NCBI RefSeq assembly: GCF_032854445.1
Contig: NC_088301.1
Span: 18,965,808-19,029,807, forward strand
Direction of reading: 5' to 3'
DNA: 64,000 nucleotides
Source: Liolophura sinensis
Lineage: Eukaryota; Mollusca; Polyplacophora; Chitonida; Chitonidae
The translations under genes were made by a program, and so were the position numbers. A model generated the notes under the pieces. It did not search any database and was not told the origin of the DNA. It worked only from the letters and a program-made list of their open reading frames with translations. Of the stretch, positions 1-11,283 are shown one piece after another (position 1 is the stretch's first letter; each line of letters starts with the position of its first letter).

Positions 1-46
1 GATATACATTCGAGATCTATCATATGACTCCTTTGTGCAGTAAATT

Positions 47-332
47 GACCGTGTGAAATACAAAACCAGGTCGCGTCGTACTACAGACTTTAAAAATGAT
101 ATTTACCTCGCTCTATGAATAGAAAGTTAGAGCAAGGAAACAGAGCAGGTTAGCCCAGTGTCAGTATGTGACTGGGTGAGGTGTCACGTCTGGTATCTTC
201 GTCGTGGTACTTCAGTGGCAGCAGTGCTTTCGTCCTGCTACAAGAAGTACGTGTGCTGCATATATACACCTAGTGACTCTTCGTCGCCATTATGACTGAT
301 GAAGTACGACGTAAAATCCCAAGCATACATAT
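47..332 (+). mobile_element. tRNA-derived SINE, family C
   Basis: The body matches the copies at 26045-26300 (same strand) and 47140-47445 (reversed). Shared landmarks are GTTAGAGCAAGGAAAC, a GTGTCA block, a CTGCTACAAGAAG block and the end motif GACGTAAAATCCCAAGCATACAT. The tRNA-like head is eroded or lies left of the window. It forms an inverted pair with the copy at 592-886. Confidence 0.7.
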
Positions 333-591
333 ATATTTACCTTGTGAAATATTAAGAAAAAGATGACCTTTTTAAGATGTTTACTTGGATAAAGTCAGTG
401 GTAGATAACCAGGGGGTGTATGTTGAGTGAAGCAAACTGAAGTCCTTATTTATATGTACCTACACATTGAATCAATCCGCTGGATTCTAACTGCCAATGT
501 ATATTTGTAACAAATGGATTATCTCCCTTTACCACGGAGCGAGCGGCTAAGACAAACTCCAATATCTGTATGCGTGTGTGTATGTTTGTAT

Positions 592-886
592 TTATGTATG
601 TATGCTTGATGTTTTACGTTTATAATAATTCAGAAATACGACGACGAGGAATCTAGAGGTGTGGTTTTTTTTTTTTTTGTGGCAGGGCGACTCCATGCCG
701 CTTAAGTGCTGCCACCTGTGAACCAACCAGTCCTGTTTCCTTGCTCTAATCTCTGTGCGGAGTGCTAATCAAGGGAGCAACAAGTACCATTTTTAAAGTC
801 GTTGGTATGACCCGACACAGATTTGACCACGGGTTTCCCGACTTCGAGGATGACGCTTTAACCAACAGACCACCAAAGCGGCCGCA
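592..886 (-). mobile_element. tRNA-derived SINE, family C
   Basis: This is a reverse-strand copy of family C. It runs from the tail (GATGTTTTACG, CGACGACGAGGA) through a T-rich insertion at about 666-680 and GTTTCCTTGCTCTAA to a tRNA-like head whose B-box-like part is the reverse of GACCACGGGTTTCCC. It ends near ACCACCAAAGC, the reverse of a GGTGG head start. Confidence 0.75.
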
Positions 887-892
887 ACATCC

Positions 893-1540
893 TATAGCCC
901 TAATCCATAATTACGTCACGGCTTATTTACGTTGGTGAATTCTGGGAAAAAACCCAGATGTTGATGTATAGAATGTGCTCTTTTCTGGAACTGGTTAAAC
1001 TGACATGACACATGATAACTGTTTGTTGTGTGTCAAATTGTCTATCGACAACTTAAATGTCTTCTTCCCCAACAGGGGAACGAGGCATGAGCCCTGGTTT
1101 TACCAACCATGACTTGTGACAATCAGTTAATAGGTAATTATATTTTAGGATGATTGAACTAATTAACGTCTCGCTAAACTGTAACATTTCGGGCTCTATC
1201 GGTAGACAATACAAACAATCATACATTTTGAAGATCTTTGATATGTCAGACGTTTACATTTAGTTGTTCAAGGAGACATTTACCGGAAACATTAGGACAT
1301 TTAAGGACTCACCGGGATATTAAAGAGAGAGTGAAATGTAAGGGAGAAATAGGGATGTTAAACAAAAACACGGGAACAATAAGTGTTAAACTCAGGGAGA
1401 ATTAGGGGAACAAAGACATTTTGGGTTAAAAAGTGGGACATTCAGCTCTTACAAACCAAGTAACCATGATTTTCTCCCACTTGGGTTTGTACGCTAGATA
1501 TATTATCTCCCTTTAGTGGTTAAAGACAATATGTCCCTTA
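893..1540. other. intergenic sequence without recognised genes
   Basis: I see no exon with splice sites and no family match on either strand. The stretch is AT-rich and of ordinary complexity, with degenerate GGGACATTxxGG-type motifs at about 1270-1450. It lies downstream of the carbonic anhydrase-related gene, whose last exon was not found and could be in the region below 8 kb. Confidence 0.5.
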
Positions 1541-1545
1541 AGGCC

Positions 1546-2102
1546 AATTCCCACTGTACGCCGCGCCGCATGCTTCTCGACGCGCGCCGCAACGTCATAA
1601 AATAGAACACTACTTCTTACGTATAACCATTTCCACTGCATGCGGCGTGGCTCCGGTGCGGCAAAGCGTCATTTTGTGCGTCATTTTAAATCAATCATTA
1701 GCCAGTACAATCATTTGGCCATTTGTTGTCTGTTGCTATGGTTGGCGGAGGCAGCCATCTTGTATCAGCAACCTGCTCGTTTGTCATCGGGGACGTTCTG
1801 CAAACATCGGATGTGCGGTGCTGCGCGACGTGTATTAGAAATTGCTCGTGCGAAGTGACGTTACAGTGTGCAGGGAGGATTTTGCGGCATGGCGTGCAGT
1901 GGAAAATGGCCTTCAATGCCGATTGTACTGGCAAATGGTTGGTTTAAGATGACGCCACACAGCTTGGAAATAGAAACAATGCTATCGAGCGTCGCTGCAC
2001 CAGAGCCGCGCCGCGTACAGTGGAAATAGTTATACATAACAAGTAATGTTATATTTTTTGACGTTGCGTCGCGCGTCGTGCGTCGTGCAGTGGAAAGTAT
2101 CG
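1546..2102. mobile_element. Foldback (MITE-like) DNA element with long inverted arms
   Basis: The left arm begins CCCACTGTACGCCGCGCCGC and the right arm ends with the reverse complement of a similar GC-rich sequence, CGTCGTGCAGTGGAAAG. The pairing continues inward for about 170 bases per side. It includes a second CACTG...CGGCG pair (about 1632-1680 with 1980-2030) and the GCCAGTACAAT / ATTGTACTGGC pair (about 1700-1712 with 1920-1934). No transposase is encoded, so it is non-autonomous. The TIR style recalls Harbinger-like elements, but I did not define a target-site duplication and leave the superfamily open. Confidence 0.65.
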
Positions 2103-2525
2103 TTTAGTTTTCCACGAAGTTTTGTCCCTTAGCTACCAACGACAGGTTCTTCATATCCCCTAGGTCTTTGCCTTTCCCATGGCATTCAGCTGGTGTCCGT
2201 TTTACAGCCAATGTCTCGATGGGATAAAGTAACTTTGATCTTTTGTGGACTAGTAGCCTTCCGTCTCCAAAACTGTGTGTACTGTGCACGATTTCTAAAT
2301 GTTTATATGGTTATTGAACGCCATCTGCTTCCATATATAGAGATGCTATACAATGGTGCATGTATTGTCATTATTTTGACCTAACCGGAATACTATTCCA
2401 GTGTCACGAAAACCGGGAGTCAGCAGATAGAGAGTTATTCCCACATGTACTGTGATTGTTAAGCAACCGGAAGCTATTTCAGTAGGCCCTACGTGCCTCT
2501 CAGAAAACGTATGTTTCTGCTATAG

Positions 2526-2612
2526 AATTTTACGCCGTACTCAGGAATATTTCACTTACACGACGACGGCGGTCATTATACTTGTGACACGAAAGCAGGC
2601 AGAGCCCTGGCA
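2526..2612 (-). mobile_element. SINE family A fragment
   Basis: The sequence TTTTACGCCGTACTCAGGAA followed by TATTTCACTTACACGACG and AGGCAGAGCCC is the 3' half of family A in reverse orientation. The head is missing. Confidence 0.7.
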
Positions 2613-3302
2613 CTGGACAACAAAAGATTTAAACACAACCATAGTCACTGACAGTCGAAAGATTATTTCGCTCATGTCCCATAAAGAGAGCATCTTTTAG
2701 AAATTTCTTACTGCGCCATTAAGAGTTCTGCTTTTTTGTGCTAAGGACTCGTCGAATTATGCAAGTCGAATGAAAAGAGGCCAAGTCATTTTGATCAGCC
2801 GCTGTCAGACGATGTTATTTGTGGAATACTACAATCGCATGAAATGGTGGATGTTCTTTTTTTCATTTGACTAGTGGAATTCGATGAGTCGACTCGACAA
2901 TCGCATCGTATGAACGCGGGTTAACTCAAACGTCATATCCAAGACACCATATAACACATTCTACCCAGTCACAATTATATACTGACACCGGACCGACAAA
3001 TGCATGGTCGATTTGAGTCAGCGACAAGCGAGGCAGAACTGAGATTTCGAAGATTTTACTTTGTTGCGGTGTAAAGGCTTATCGGACGCTTAAAGAAAAG
3101 ACACAAAACATAGATTCTTACTTTCTTACAAAAATTCTTGGCACGTTTCGCATTGCATATATTAAGAAAGACCTAGTATATCAAGTCACTATAATTGCTT
3201 CCTGAACAAATAGAGAATACGATATTACTCTGATACGCTGTACAGGATGTTAAACTGGGCACATCGCAAAAACTTTTGTCACCTACAGTTACTTCCACTA
3301 AA

Positions 3303-3363
3303 ATTCTTTTATTTACCGGTATTTGATTGGCGTTTTAGGCTGTACTCAATAATATTTCAATTC
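3303..3363 (-). mobile_element. SINE family A tail fragment
   Basis: Only the tail region is left: TTTGATTGGCGTTTTAGGCT then GTACTCAATAATATTTCA. It is degenerate and short. Confidence 0.5.
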
Positions 3364-4100
3364 CAATAAAAGAGATGATTGCTACTTTGCTAGGTGCCCG
3401 TTTTCAAACAAGTTTAAGCGATTAAATGTGTCCAGACTTGAACGAGATGTGATAAGACTCTGGTTTAGCTCAAAAGCTACATGCGTTCAACATCACATTG
3501 TTTACATTTCTCTGTCTATGGTTCTGATGTTATATCATTACAATATTACTATTTTCACCGTATAGCTCTCACAATACATGTACAAAACGACCAAATATAT
3601 TCAACTTTACCTTTTCATAAACCATACTTGTAAGCCAATGTTCTAAAAGTCAAACAGTATCACTTTTTAAAAGGAAACAAATTAACACAATTTAACAATA
3701 GAGGAATAAGTACAATTCCCGTACAACACTGCTAGCGACGTCTGGCGAGGTAATATCCACAGCAATTATCACAACTGCCTTTATACTTCTACATATATGT
3801 AACTATGATAAATTATCATATCGTCAACACATAAACAAGTGAACAGATAACTGAATATTCAGATAAAATTTTTGTAATCTTCTAACTCTTTTTGCTTTCT
3901 TATACCATTATTTCAAATCTGAATTTTTCAATTCTGAGAACTATTGAGCAGTAAGTTGTAAGAGAAGACTTTTGGATAACCACATTCCCCTGTGGGTAAT
4001 TTGTAAATGAACAACACTGCCGAATTGGAGAAAACTTGGACCAACAATATAATGCTATCGAAAAGACAGATAAACAATGTTAATGAGGATGTTTTAGGGA

Positions 4101-4308
4101 GCCCCCGGGGCCGAGGTGGTTAGCACGTCATGTGATCGCTGTGAGTTCAAGTCCATCCCATGCTGGTTTTCCTCTTCGGCCGTACGTGGGAAGGTTTGTC
4201 GTGGGTTTCCCCGGGCTGTGCCACCTTTCCTCCCACTCTAATGCTAGCCACCGTCGTATGATTGAAATATTCTTACAGCGTAAAACACCAATCCAATAAA
4301 AAAATAAG
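4101..4308 (+). mobile_element. SINE family A, nearly full length
   Basis: A tRNA-like head (GAGGTGGTTAGCACG, then a B-box-like GTGAGTTCAAGTCC at about 4140) is followed by the family body (TTCCTCTTCGGCCGTACGTG, GGGTTTCCCCGGGCT). It ends in ATATTCTTACAGCGTAAAAC and an A-rich tail. Confidence 0.85.
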
Positions 4309-4373
4309 GAACATGTTAACCTCTATCTGAATATAAATGTGACGTGTAAGCTCCAACCGTTAAACCCAGGCCA

Positions 4374-4586
4374 AGGGATCACGAAGTGGTCTTAGACTTA
4401 AGTAAAAATTTAAATCTTCAAACTTTGTATTTTATTTTTTATTTATTTTGCATGAAATTTGTACTACAATAACTTACCCAGAATTTACGTTGTCAGGCAA
4501 AGTTTTGACTTTATTACGTAAAAAATAAAAAATTTTAAAGTCATTTGAAATGTTGACTTAAGTCTAAGATTCCGGGGCCTGATGCT
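4374..4586. mobile_element. MITE-like element E, copy 1
   Basis: The left end ATCACGAAGTGGTCTTAGAC and the right end GACTTAAGTCTAAGATTCC form imperfect terminal inverted repeats around an AT-rich core containing CAGAATTTACGTTGTCA. A second copy with the same ends and core is at 56815-57023. No coding capacity. Confidence 0.65.
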
Positions 4587-4849
4587 AAATGGGTTACGTT
4601 AAGCGACCACCTGTTTATAGCCTTACTTGGACCAATACGTTAATATTTAGTAACCATTAAGCTTTTCATGGATTTCAATGAACTACGGCGTATTTCTAAC
4701 CTACTGGTATATCTTAGTATCTCCTAAAACATTCCAAGTAGACATATCATTTATCTTCACTGAATAATGGAGGGAAGTTTACTTCGCAAGTTTAGTTTTC
4801 TTCTTTGAGTAATTAAGTCTTTCATTACCTATTTTTCTAGTTTTCTAAG

Positions 4850-5895
4850 TATGAATGAGCCAATCAGTATACAATACCTATGTTTTTCAGTATGAATGAG
4901 TCTTTGAGTATCCAGTACCTTGGTATCTCAGTATGAATGAGTCTTTGAGTATCCAGTACCTAGGTATCTCAGTATGAATGAGTCATTGAATATACAGTAC
5001 CTAGGTATCTCACTATGAATGAGTCATTGAGTATCCAGTACCTTGGTATCTCGGTATGAATGAGACATTGAATATCCAATACCAATGTTTTTCAGTATGA
5101 ATGAGTCTGTGAGTATACAGTACCTAGGTATCTCACTATGAATGAATCATTGAGTATCCAGTACCTTGGTATCTCGGTATGAATGAGACATTGAATATCC
5201 AATACCTATGTTTTTCAGTATGAATGAGTCTTTGAGTATCCAGTACCTAGGTATCTCAGTATGAATGAATCTTTGAATATCCAGTACTTTTGTCCCTCAG
5301 TATGAATGAGTCAATGAGTATCCAGTACCTATGTTTTTCAGTATGAATGATTCTTTGAGTATACAGTACCTAGGTATCTCAGTATGAATGAGTCCTTGAG
5401 TATCCAATACCTATGTTTTTCAGTATGAATGAGCCACTGGGTATCCAGTACTTAGGTATCTCAGTATAAACGTGTCATTGGGTATCCAGTACCTAGGTAT
5501 CCCAGTATGAATGGGTCATTGAGTATCCAGTATCTTAATATTTCAGTATGAATGAGCCACTGCGTATCCAATACCTATGTTTTTCAGTATGAATGATTCT
5601 TTGAGTATACAGTACCTACATATGAAGGAGTGTTTGTGTATCCGCTACCTTGGTATCTCAGTATGAATGAGCCATTGACTATCCATTACCTTGGTATGTC
5701 AGTATGAATGAGTCATTGAGTATCCAGTATCTAGGTATCTAAGTGTGAATGAGTCATCGAGTATCCAGTATCTACGTATCTGAGTGTGAATGAGTCATTG
5801 AGTATCAAGTATCTTGGTATCCCAGTATGAATGAGTCATTGAGTATCAAGTACGTATGTTTTTCAGTATGAATGAGTCATTGAGTATACTCAATA
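4850..5895. repeat. Minisatellite, 41-bp unit, about 25 copies
   Basis: The unit starts TATGAATGAGTCTTTGAG, continues TATCCAGTACCT and ends GGTATCTCAG. Successive starts at 4850, 4891 and 4932 give a 41-base period. Variants alternate between GGTATCTCAG and ATGTTTTTCAG at the junction, and copies near 5600-5800 are more diverged. The unit is not a multiple of three and carries no reading frame. It lies downstream of the last exon I could place for the carbonic anhydrase-related gene. Confidence 0.95.
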
Positions 5896-7188
5896 TCTAT
5901 GTGGGTCTATAGTATACATCATTATAAGGAAATCTTTGATACATAACATAATACATAACTATTCAATGTACAGTGGGTAACCAAGTAGAGCACCATTTTA
6001 GTATTGCAATGTAATGTACCAGGGCACTCCGAATAATACAGTGTAGCTGTAGAATAGTTGCTTCAGGGCGAGAGCTACAAGCTGGTTCTTTGCTTTCTTA
6101 AAGTTTCACGTCACCTAGTATAAATTAGCGAAAGGACATCATACCGAGATAACTGGTCTTAAAACAGAAGAACAAAACATAGTTTAGCGAATGAATGACT
6201 ATAGCTTAACGCGACAGTGGCAATATTTTAAACGTTGGCCGAAGAAAGAACAATAAACGTCCCCAGCTGCACTTTTTCTCCTGATTTATGTGGACGAAAT
6301 TTATATTTTTGCTTTACCCATAAAGATATGCAATAAATGGAATATTTATCTATAAATTAGCAATTTTTTTTGATTCATGTGATATCCGATATGGTTTTAA
6401 TCGGAATGTTTAATTGGTTACTTCAGCTCCGTTCGGTTTATATTTAATAGCGTCTAACTACGCCCATTTAACTGTAGCAAGTTACGACTTTATCTCTCAG
6501 CGCCACGATTGTAGACATATCTTAACTGTTCAACTGGAATTCAGTGCCACCGTGGCATACCATCAACTTCCTTCCCGCAAGAAAAGTAAATCCATTTTCC
6601 TCTGGTACATGGGAGATAACCACATGGCAAGATACACTTGGGCAGTCTGTGGAAGTTACCTCCCTTTGAATATCTTGTTAACTGTGAATAGAGAACTGTG
6701 AATGAGCAAACAGAACAAGTGTAAAAGTATAATATTACGAAGAACACCAATCTTTACCTTTTTGTGAATTCAGGGCAAAATTGTTGAATTCAGCATTCTC
6801 GCTCATAAAGCACAGCATTAATAACCACTCAATTATATGCAATGAAACGAATTTTATCCAAACTCAATGTTGTCCCAATTTGGTGTTTTGAACTCGTAAC
6901 CAAATTTAATTGGTGTTAGCATGTGTATGTTAATTTAATATTCAAAAATAAATATATTTTTCTTATAGTTTTAGAAATGATTACAGTCAAATTAACAATA
7001 ACAGTTACCTTTATATTTCTTTACCCGTTCCATATTGCAAGCCGGTGTCTGAAATCAATACGAATGGAAAACACATATAAAGGTGAGGAAAAAATTCATA
7101 TGAGAATTACTTGATTATATATCATTAAGTGAAGACAGCATTGCAGTTTTAATATTTTATATTTCTCTATATACATGTATTCAACTGT
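5896..7188. other. intergenic sequence without recognised genes
   Basis: AT-rich sequence with no exon I can support. A 95-codon plus-strand frame at 6414-6701 has no splice context, no family match and no codon pattern that sets it apart, and I treat it as chance. Confidence 0.5.
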
Positions 7189-7190
7189 CC

Positions 7191-7400
7191 AAGGAGCTTC
7201 TCACCAATGGGGTTCAAGTCCAGCTCATGCTGGCTTCCTCTCTGGCCTTAAGTGGGAAAGTCTGCCAACAACCTGCGAATAGTCGTGGGTTTTCCACCGG
7301 CTCTGCCTGTTTTCCACCCACCACAACGCTGGTCGCCGTAGTATAAGTGAAATACATCTTGAGTACGGCTAGAAACACCAATGAGAGAAATAAATAAATA
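7191..7400 (+). mobile_element. SINE family A, head-truncated
   Basis: It begins at AAGGAGCTTCTCACCAATG and runs through GGTTCAAGTCCAGCTCATGC, AACCTGCGAATAGTCGTGGG and TCTTGAGTACGG to an AATAAATAAATA tail. The A-box part of the head is absent. Confidence 0.85.
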
Positions 7401-7725
7401 ATTTTATATATGACGATATAAATGTTGTTCACATAGCTGAGGATTTCTTGGGGCTGAAACCTTGGAGTATTCCAAACCATAATCAAACCTTACATAACCC
7501 CCGCTCAACCGCCATGAACTCCTTAACACCAGGCACAGGTTTAAACCCGGCCTTCGGGTGAGAATTTGTAGATTCCTCGCTCTCACTCCTTGTGAGCTTA
7601 GCCTCAGAGACAATAACCTGCGGAAAACGTTGGTTCGTTGAGGACAACTTGTCCTCCACCAATATTATGTGAAATCTACACATATATATACACAGGCTAC
7701 ATATATATATACACAGATACACAGG

Positions 7726-7726
<1 letters not shown>

Positions 7727-7770
<44 letters not shown>
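7727..7770. repeat. (TA)n microsatellite
   Basis: A perfect run of about 22 TA dinucleotides, preceded by imperfect TATATACACAGG repeats from 7681. It creates an artefactual reading frame of alternating Tyr and Ile. Confidence 0.95.
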
Positions 7771-7771
<1 letters not shown>

Positions 7772-7893
7772 TCCGCCTGGAAAAGTTCGTCAGTAACATG
7801 CCGTGGTTTGCGCCAGGGACTCCGGTTTCCCTCACTCATAATACTGACCGCCATATAATAAGTGAAAACTTCTTGAGTACGGCGATAAAGAAC
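7771..7893 (+). mobile_element. SINE family A fragment
   Basis: Diverged 3' half: GTCAGTAACATGCCGTGG, then TTTCCCTCACTCATAATACT and ACTTCTTGAGTACGGCG. It abuts the (TA)n run. Confidence 0.6.
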
Positions 7894-8015
7894 AAATTGA
7901 AAAAAATAAATAATTTAAACAATATTCTAAACAGCCATTCTAGAAATATTCACCAATAAATACCGTAAATAAATAAATAAATCATAATGAATATATCCGA
8001 TACAGAGCTGCTTAC

Positions 8016-8147
8016 TCTTTTAGGGAAGTTGATATTGGTCCTGACAGCGCGGTGGTATAGCGGTCGTATTGGGCGGCGATTGTCATACATCTCCCATTGA
8101 TTAGCGCTGTTTTTCTCTGAGCGGTTAACCATCCGTAAATTCGCCAT
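8016..8147 (-). CDS. CARP exon 8 (last exon found)
   Basis: The acceptor TTTTACCAG at 8148-8156 is followed by 44 codons in phase 0, from MANLRMVNRS to RTNINFPKR. The RRPIRPLYHRAVRTNINF region is diagnostic of CA10/CA11. The exon ends at AGA before a good donor, gtaagc. Reading through the donor would add 21 mostly hydrophobic residues and stop at 7950. I judge splicing more likely because family members have about 30 more residues here. Confidence 0.9.
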
Positions 8148-11100
8148 CTGGTAAAAGCAATTTATACGATTCCTCCTTATTACATCGTTCAGAGGGAAGT
8201 AAATTTATGGACGTCTTTAGTGGATTAATTAATATTTTCAAACTTGATTTATTCAGAATGTATGTATTAACCTATGACGTTTATGGTCAACATTTTACTT
8301 AACTATACAGTTTTAACTATATGATGACAGTGCTGTCGCTGTGAGTTCAAGTCCAGCTCATGCTTCTTTCCTCTCCGACGAGACGTGGGAAGGTCGGGCT
8401 CAGCCTAATTTTCTCCGACAGTAATGCTGGTCGCCGTCGTACAAGCCAATTATTAATGAGTATAAAACAGCGGGGAGAACCCACGACCATCCGCAGGATG
8501 CTGACAGACCTTTCCATGTGCGGCCGGTGAGAGCCTCCTGAATCATTGCGCTGTGCTGGCACGCTAACGATCTCGGCAAAAGCACCACATTTTTAAGTTT
8601 TTTTAATGTTCGGTTGCAATATAAATGAAACGTCTAGAATGATGTTTTGGTGAAAATCTTGGAGTGTGGCCAATTTTGTTAATAATGTCTTAAATTAGAT
8701 ACAAATAGTTAAAGTTAAGTGGGTTAATACGGATTAATTAATTAGTGCCTCTCAATTTCAGGTGACCCGAAACCTTCAAAACTGCAAAGTACAATCCAGC
8801 TTAATGCTAAGTAAATATTACTTCGGGGAGATTTGTGAAGGTAGACAAGTGATTCGTCATTTCTCAGAATGACAAGAGGACAAAATAGGATTCAAGCTGA
8901 AGACAGGAACCAACATAAAGAATTCTAGATTTAAATCAATATAGAATCCGCGATCACCATCTACAACGACTCAGGGTTCCACAGATTCTTCACATACTCA
9001 CGTGTTTCTTTGTTACGTAAATAGGTTTGTTCATAATGATCCACGTAACCGTCTCGTAACATCCTGGCTGTGTCAATGACCCTTCGTACGTGATATAACC
9101 TTCCGTGTCCGGCAGAAGGTTACTGACGGAAATACCCGATATATTTACCGCCCAATCTGAAAATGTAGTATTGCGTGGTTAAAGGATATATGAAACCGTT
9201 TGTCTTGATTTCTTAATATACCATATAGGACCTGTGCCGATATATGTGCCAGTTTTCTTGGTTCAAACTACAGTCTCCCTTAGGCCTGAGGTAAAAAAAA
9301 ATTTTACGATGAGATCTGAAATTGGTGAGGGGTGTGTGTTGGGGGGGAGGGGGGGGGCTAAGCTGGTCCCGAGTTCCGAAAATGTCCGACAGTTCACAGG
9401 AAAAATGCATACAATATATATACAACATACCGCAAAACTTTATTTTTGGCAGGACTTTTTCTTTTGCCTTAAAACCACAATTTTCCTTTACCCTTAAGAC
9501 CACAAAGAGAAATGCACCTCGATCCAATTAGACCAGCCCCGATGGCTCAATTGGTAGAGCATCCGCTTCGAGGGCGGTAGATCCAGGGTCAATCCTGAGT
9601 TGTAACTTCCTCTCTTGGCGTTCGGCGTGAAGGGGATAGTGCAACGACTGGTTGACCCTTATCAGTATAAAGGCTCGGGCGGGGCGTCTTACTTGCCTTC
9701 GGTAAATCGTCTCAATGAAGCAGCACAAGATAAAAGAGCGGTGGAAATCCGTCCTGCCACTAGGAGGCACATTCACATGCACTCTAAAGTGCTCCTTCGT
9801 CGTCATATGGTTGAAACATTGTTGAGTAGGACGTTAATAGTGAACCCTTGACGAACATTTTCCACCCACAGTAACACAGGCCTAAACTCTATAGTCTTTT
9901 GTTGATCTCTGTCTTTTCCATGACAATTTTAGACCGAACTGGTAAGATTGTACTCATATATACACTAGAACAATGGACATTTCGGCTTGGACCCGCGTCG
10001 CAATTGCGCGGAAAAAGGCAGCTCACTGCCATGACGAAACTGGTTTGGAAGGGAATACACCAAACTCAGCTTCTGATGGTAGACTACCTCTGTAATAATG
10101 AGACTGGTTTCGAAGGGAATACACCTAACTCAGCCTCTGAACGTTGGCTACTTCTGTAATAACGCGACTGGTTTCGAAAGAAATAGAAGTAACTCAGCTT
10201 CTGAAGGTAGGCTACTTCTGTAATAATGAGACTGGTTTCGAAGGGAATACAACTAACTCAGCTTCTGAAAGTAGGCTACCTCTGTAATAACGCGACTGGT
10301 TTCGAAAGAAATAGAAGTAACTCATCTTCTCAAGGTAGGCTACTTCTGTAATAATGAGACTGGTTTCGAAGAGAATACAACTAACTCAGGTTCTGAACGT
10401 AGGCTACCTGTGTAATAACGCGACTGGTTTCGAAAGAAATAGAAGTAACTCATCCTCTGAAGGCAGGCTACTTTTGTAATAATTAGACTGATTTGGAACG
10501 GAATATACTGAACTCAGCTTCTGAACGCAGGCTACCTCTGTAATAACGCGATTGGTTTCGAAAGAAATAGACCTAACTCAGCTTCTGAAGGCAGGCTACA
10601 TCTGTAATTGCGAGACTGGTTTGGGAGAGACTACACCTAGCTCAGTTTCTTGTGGTACGTCTGCAATTGCGAGACCGGGCAGGAATACAACTAGTTCAGA
10701 TCCCGAGATGCGTTTGTAGTAAGGAGACTGGATTGGATGGCAGTATACCTAGCTCAGTTCCTGATGGTACGTCCGTAATTACGAGACAAGTTTGAAGGAA
10801 ATCCATGAAACCTTGCTTTTAAATGAAATTGTTACTTTTGTTTCCGGTTTACGGCAGGAGAATTTGTTGTTTCAGTTATGCTGGGAAAAAATACTTTTCG
10901 TTTAAAGAGATGCCCATACAATACTGACAAGAATTAAAGTAAATACACTACAGTGGTAAAATTAACATCCCTTTGTCAGTAACAGAACTAAGAATATGAC
11001 TTACCTTTATATCGAACTTCAAGAAATTCCTTGGAAATGACCAAGAGCTCTTTTCCCGGTTTGTCACCAACCTGGATTGGACAAAAATGCAAACATCTAA

Positions 11101-11224
11101 AACATCTCAATTCTGGGTTAAGGATTCTGTGTCCTTCGTATTGCGTTTTGTGAGATGACTTTTGGAAAACAATTTACATACATTCTTCACTGGCGTTTGA
11201 AGGACACAATAATTGGATTTATTT

Positions 11225-11283
<59 letters not shown>

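Noticed and set aside
4850..5895. CRISPR-like array
   Set aside because: The whole 41-base unit repeats with no unique spacers, and the genome is clearly eukaryotic.
7404..7613. Possible last exon of the CARP gene on the minus strand
   Set aside because: The frame shows none of the expected C-terminal residues of CA10/CA11, and the acceptor/phase do not fit exon 8.
7669..7959. 96-codon frame with Tyr-Ile repeats
   Set aside because: Produced by the (TA)n microsatellite and flanking SINE sequence.
9535..9605. Functional tRNA gene
   Set aside because: The A and B boxes are present, but the acceptor arms do not pair and a SINE family B body follows directly.
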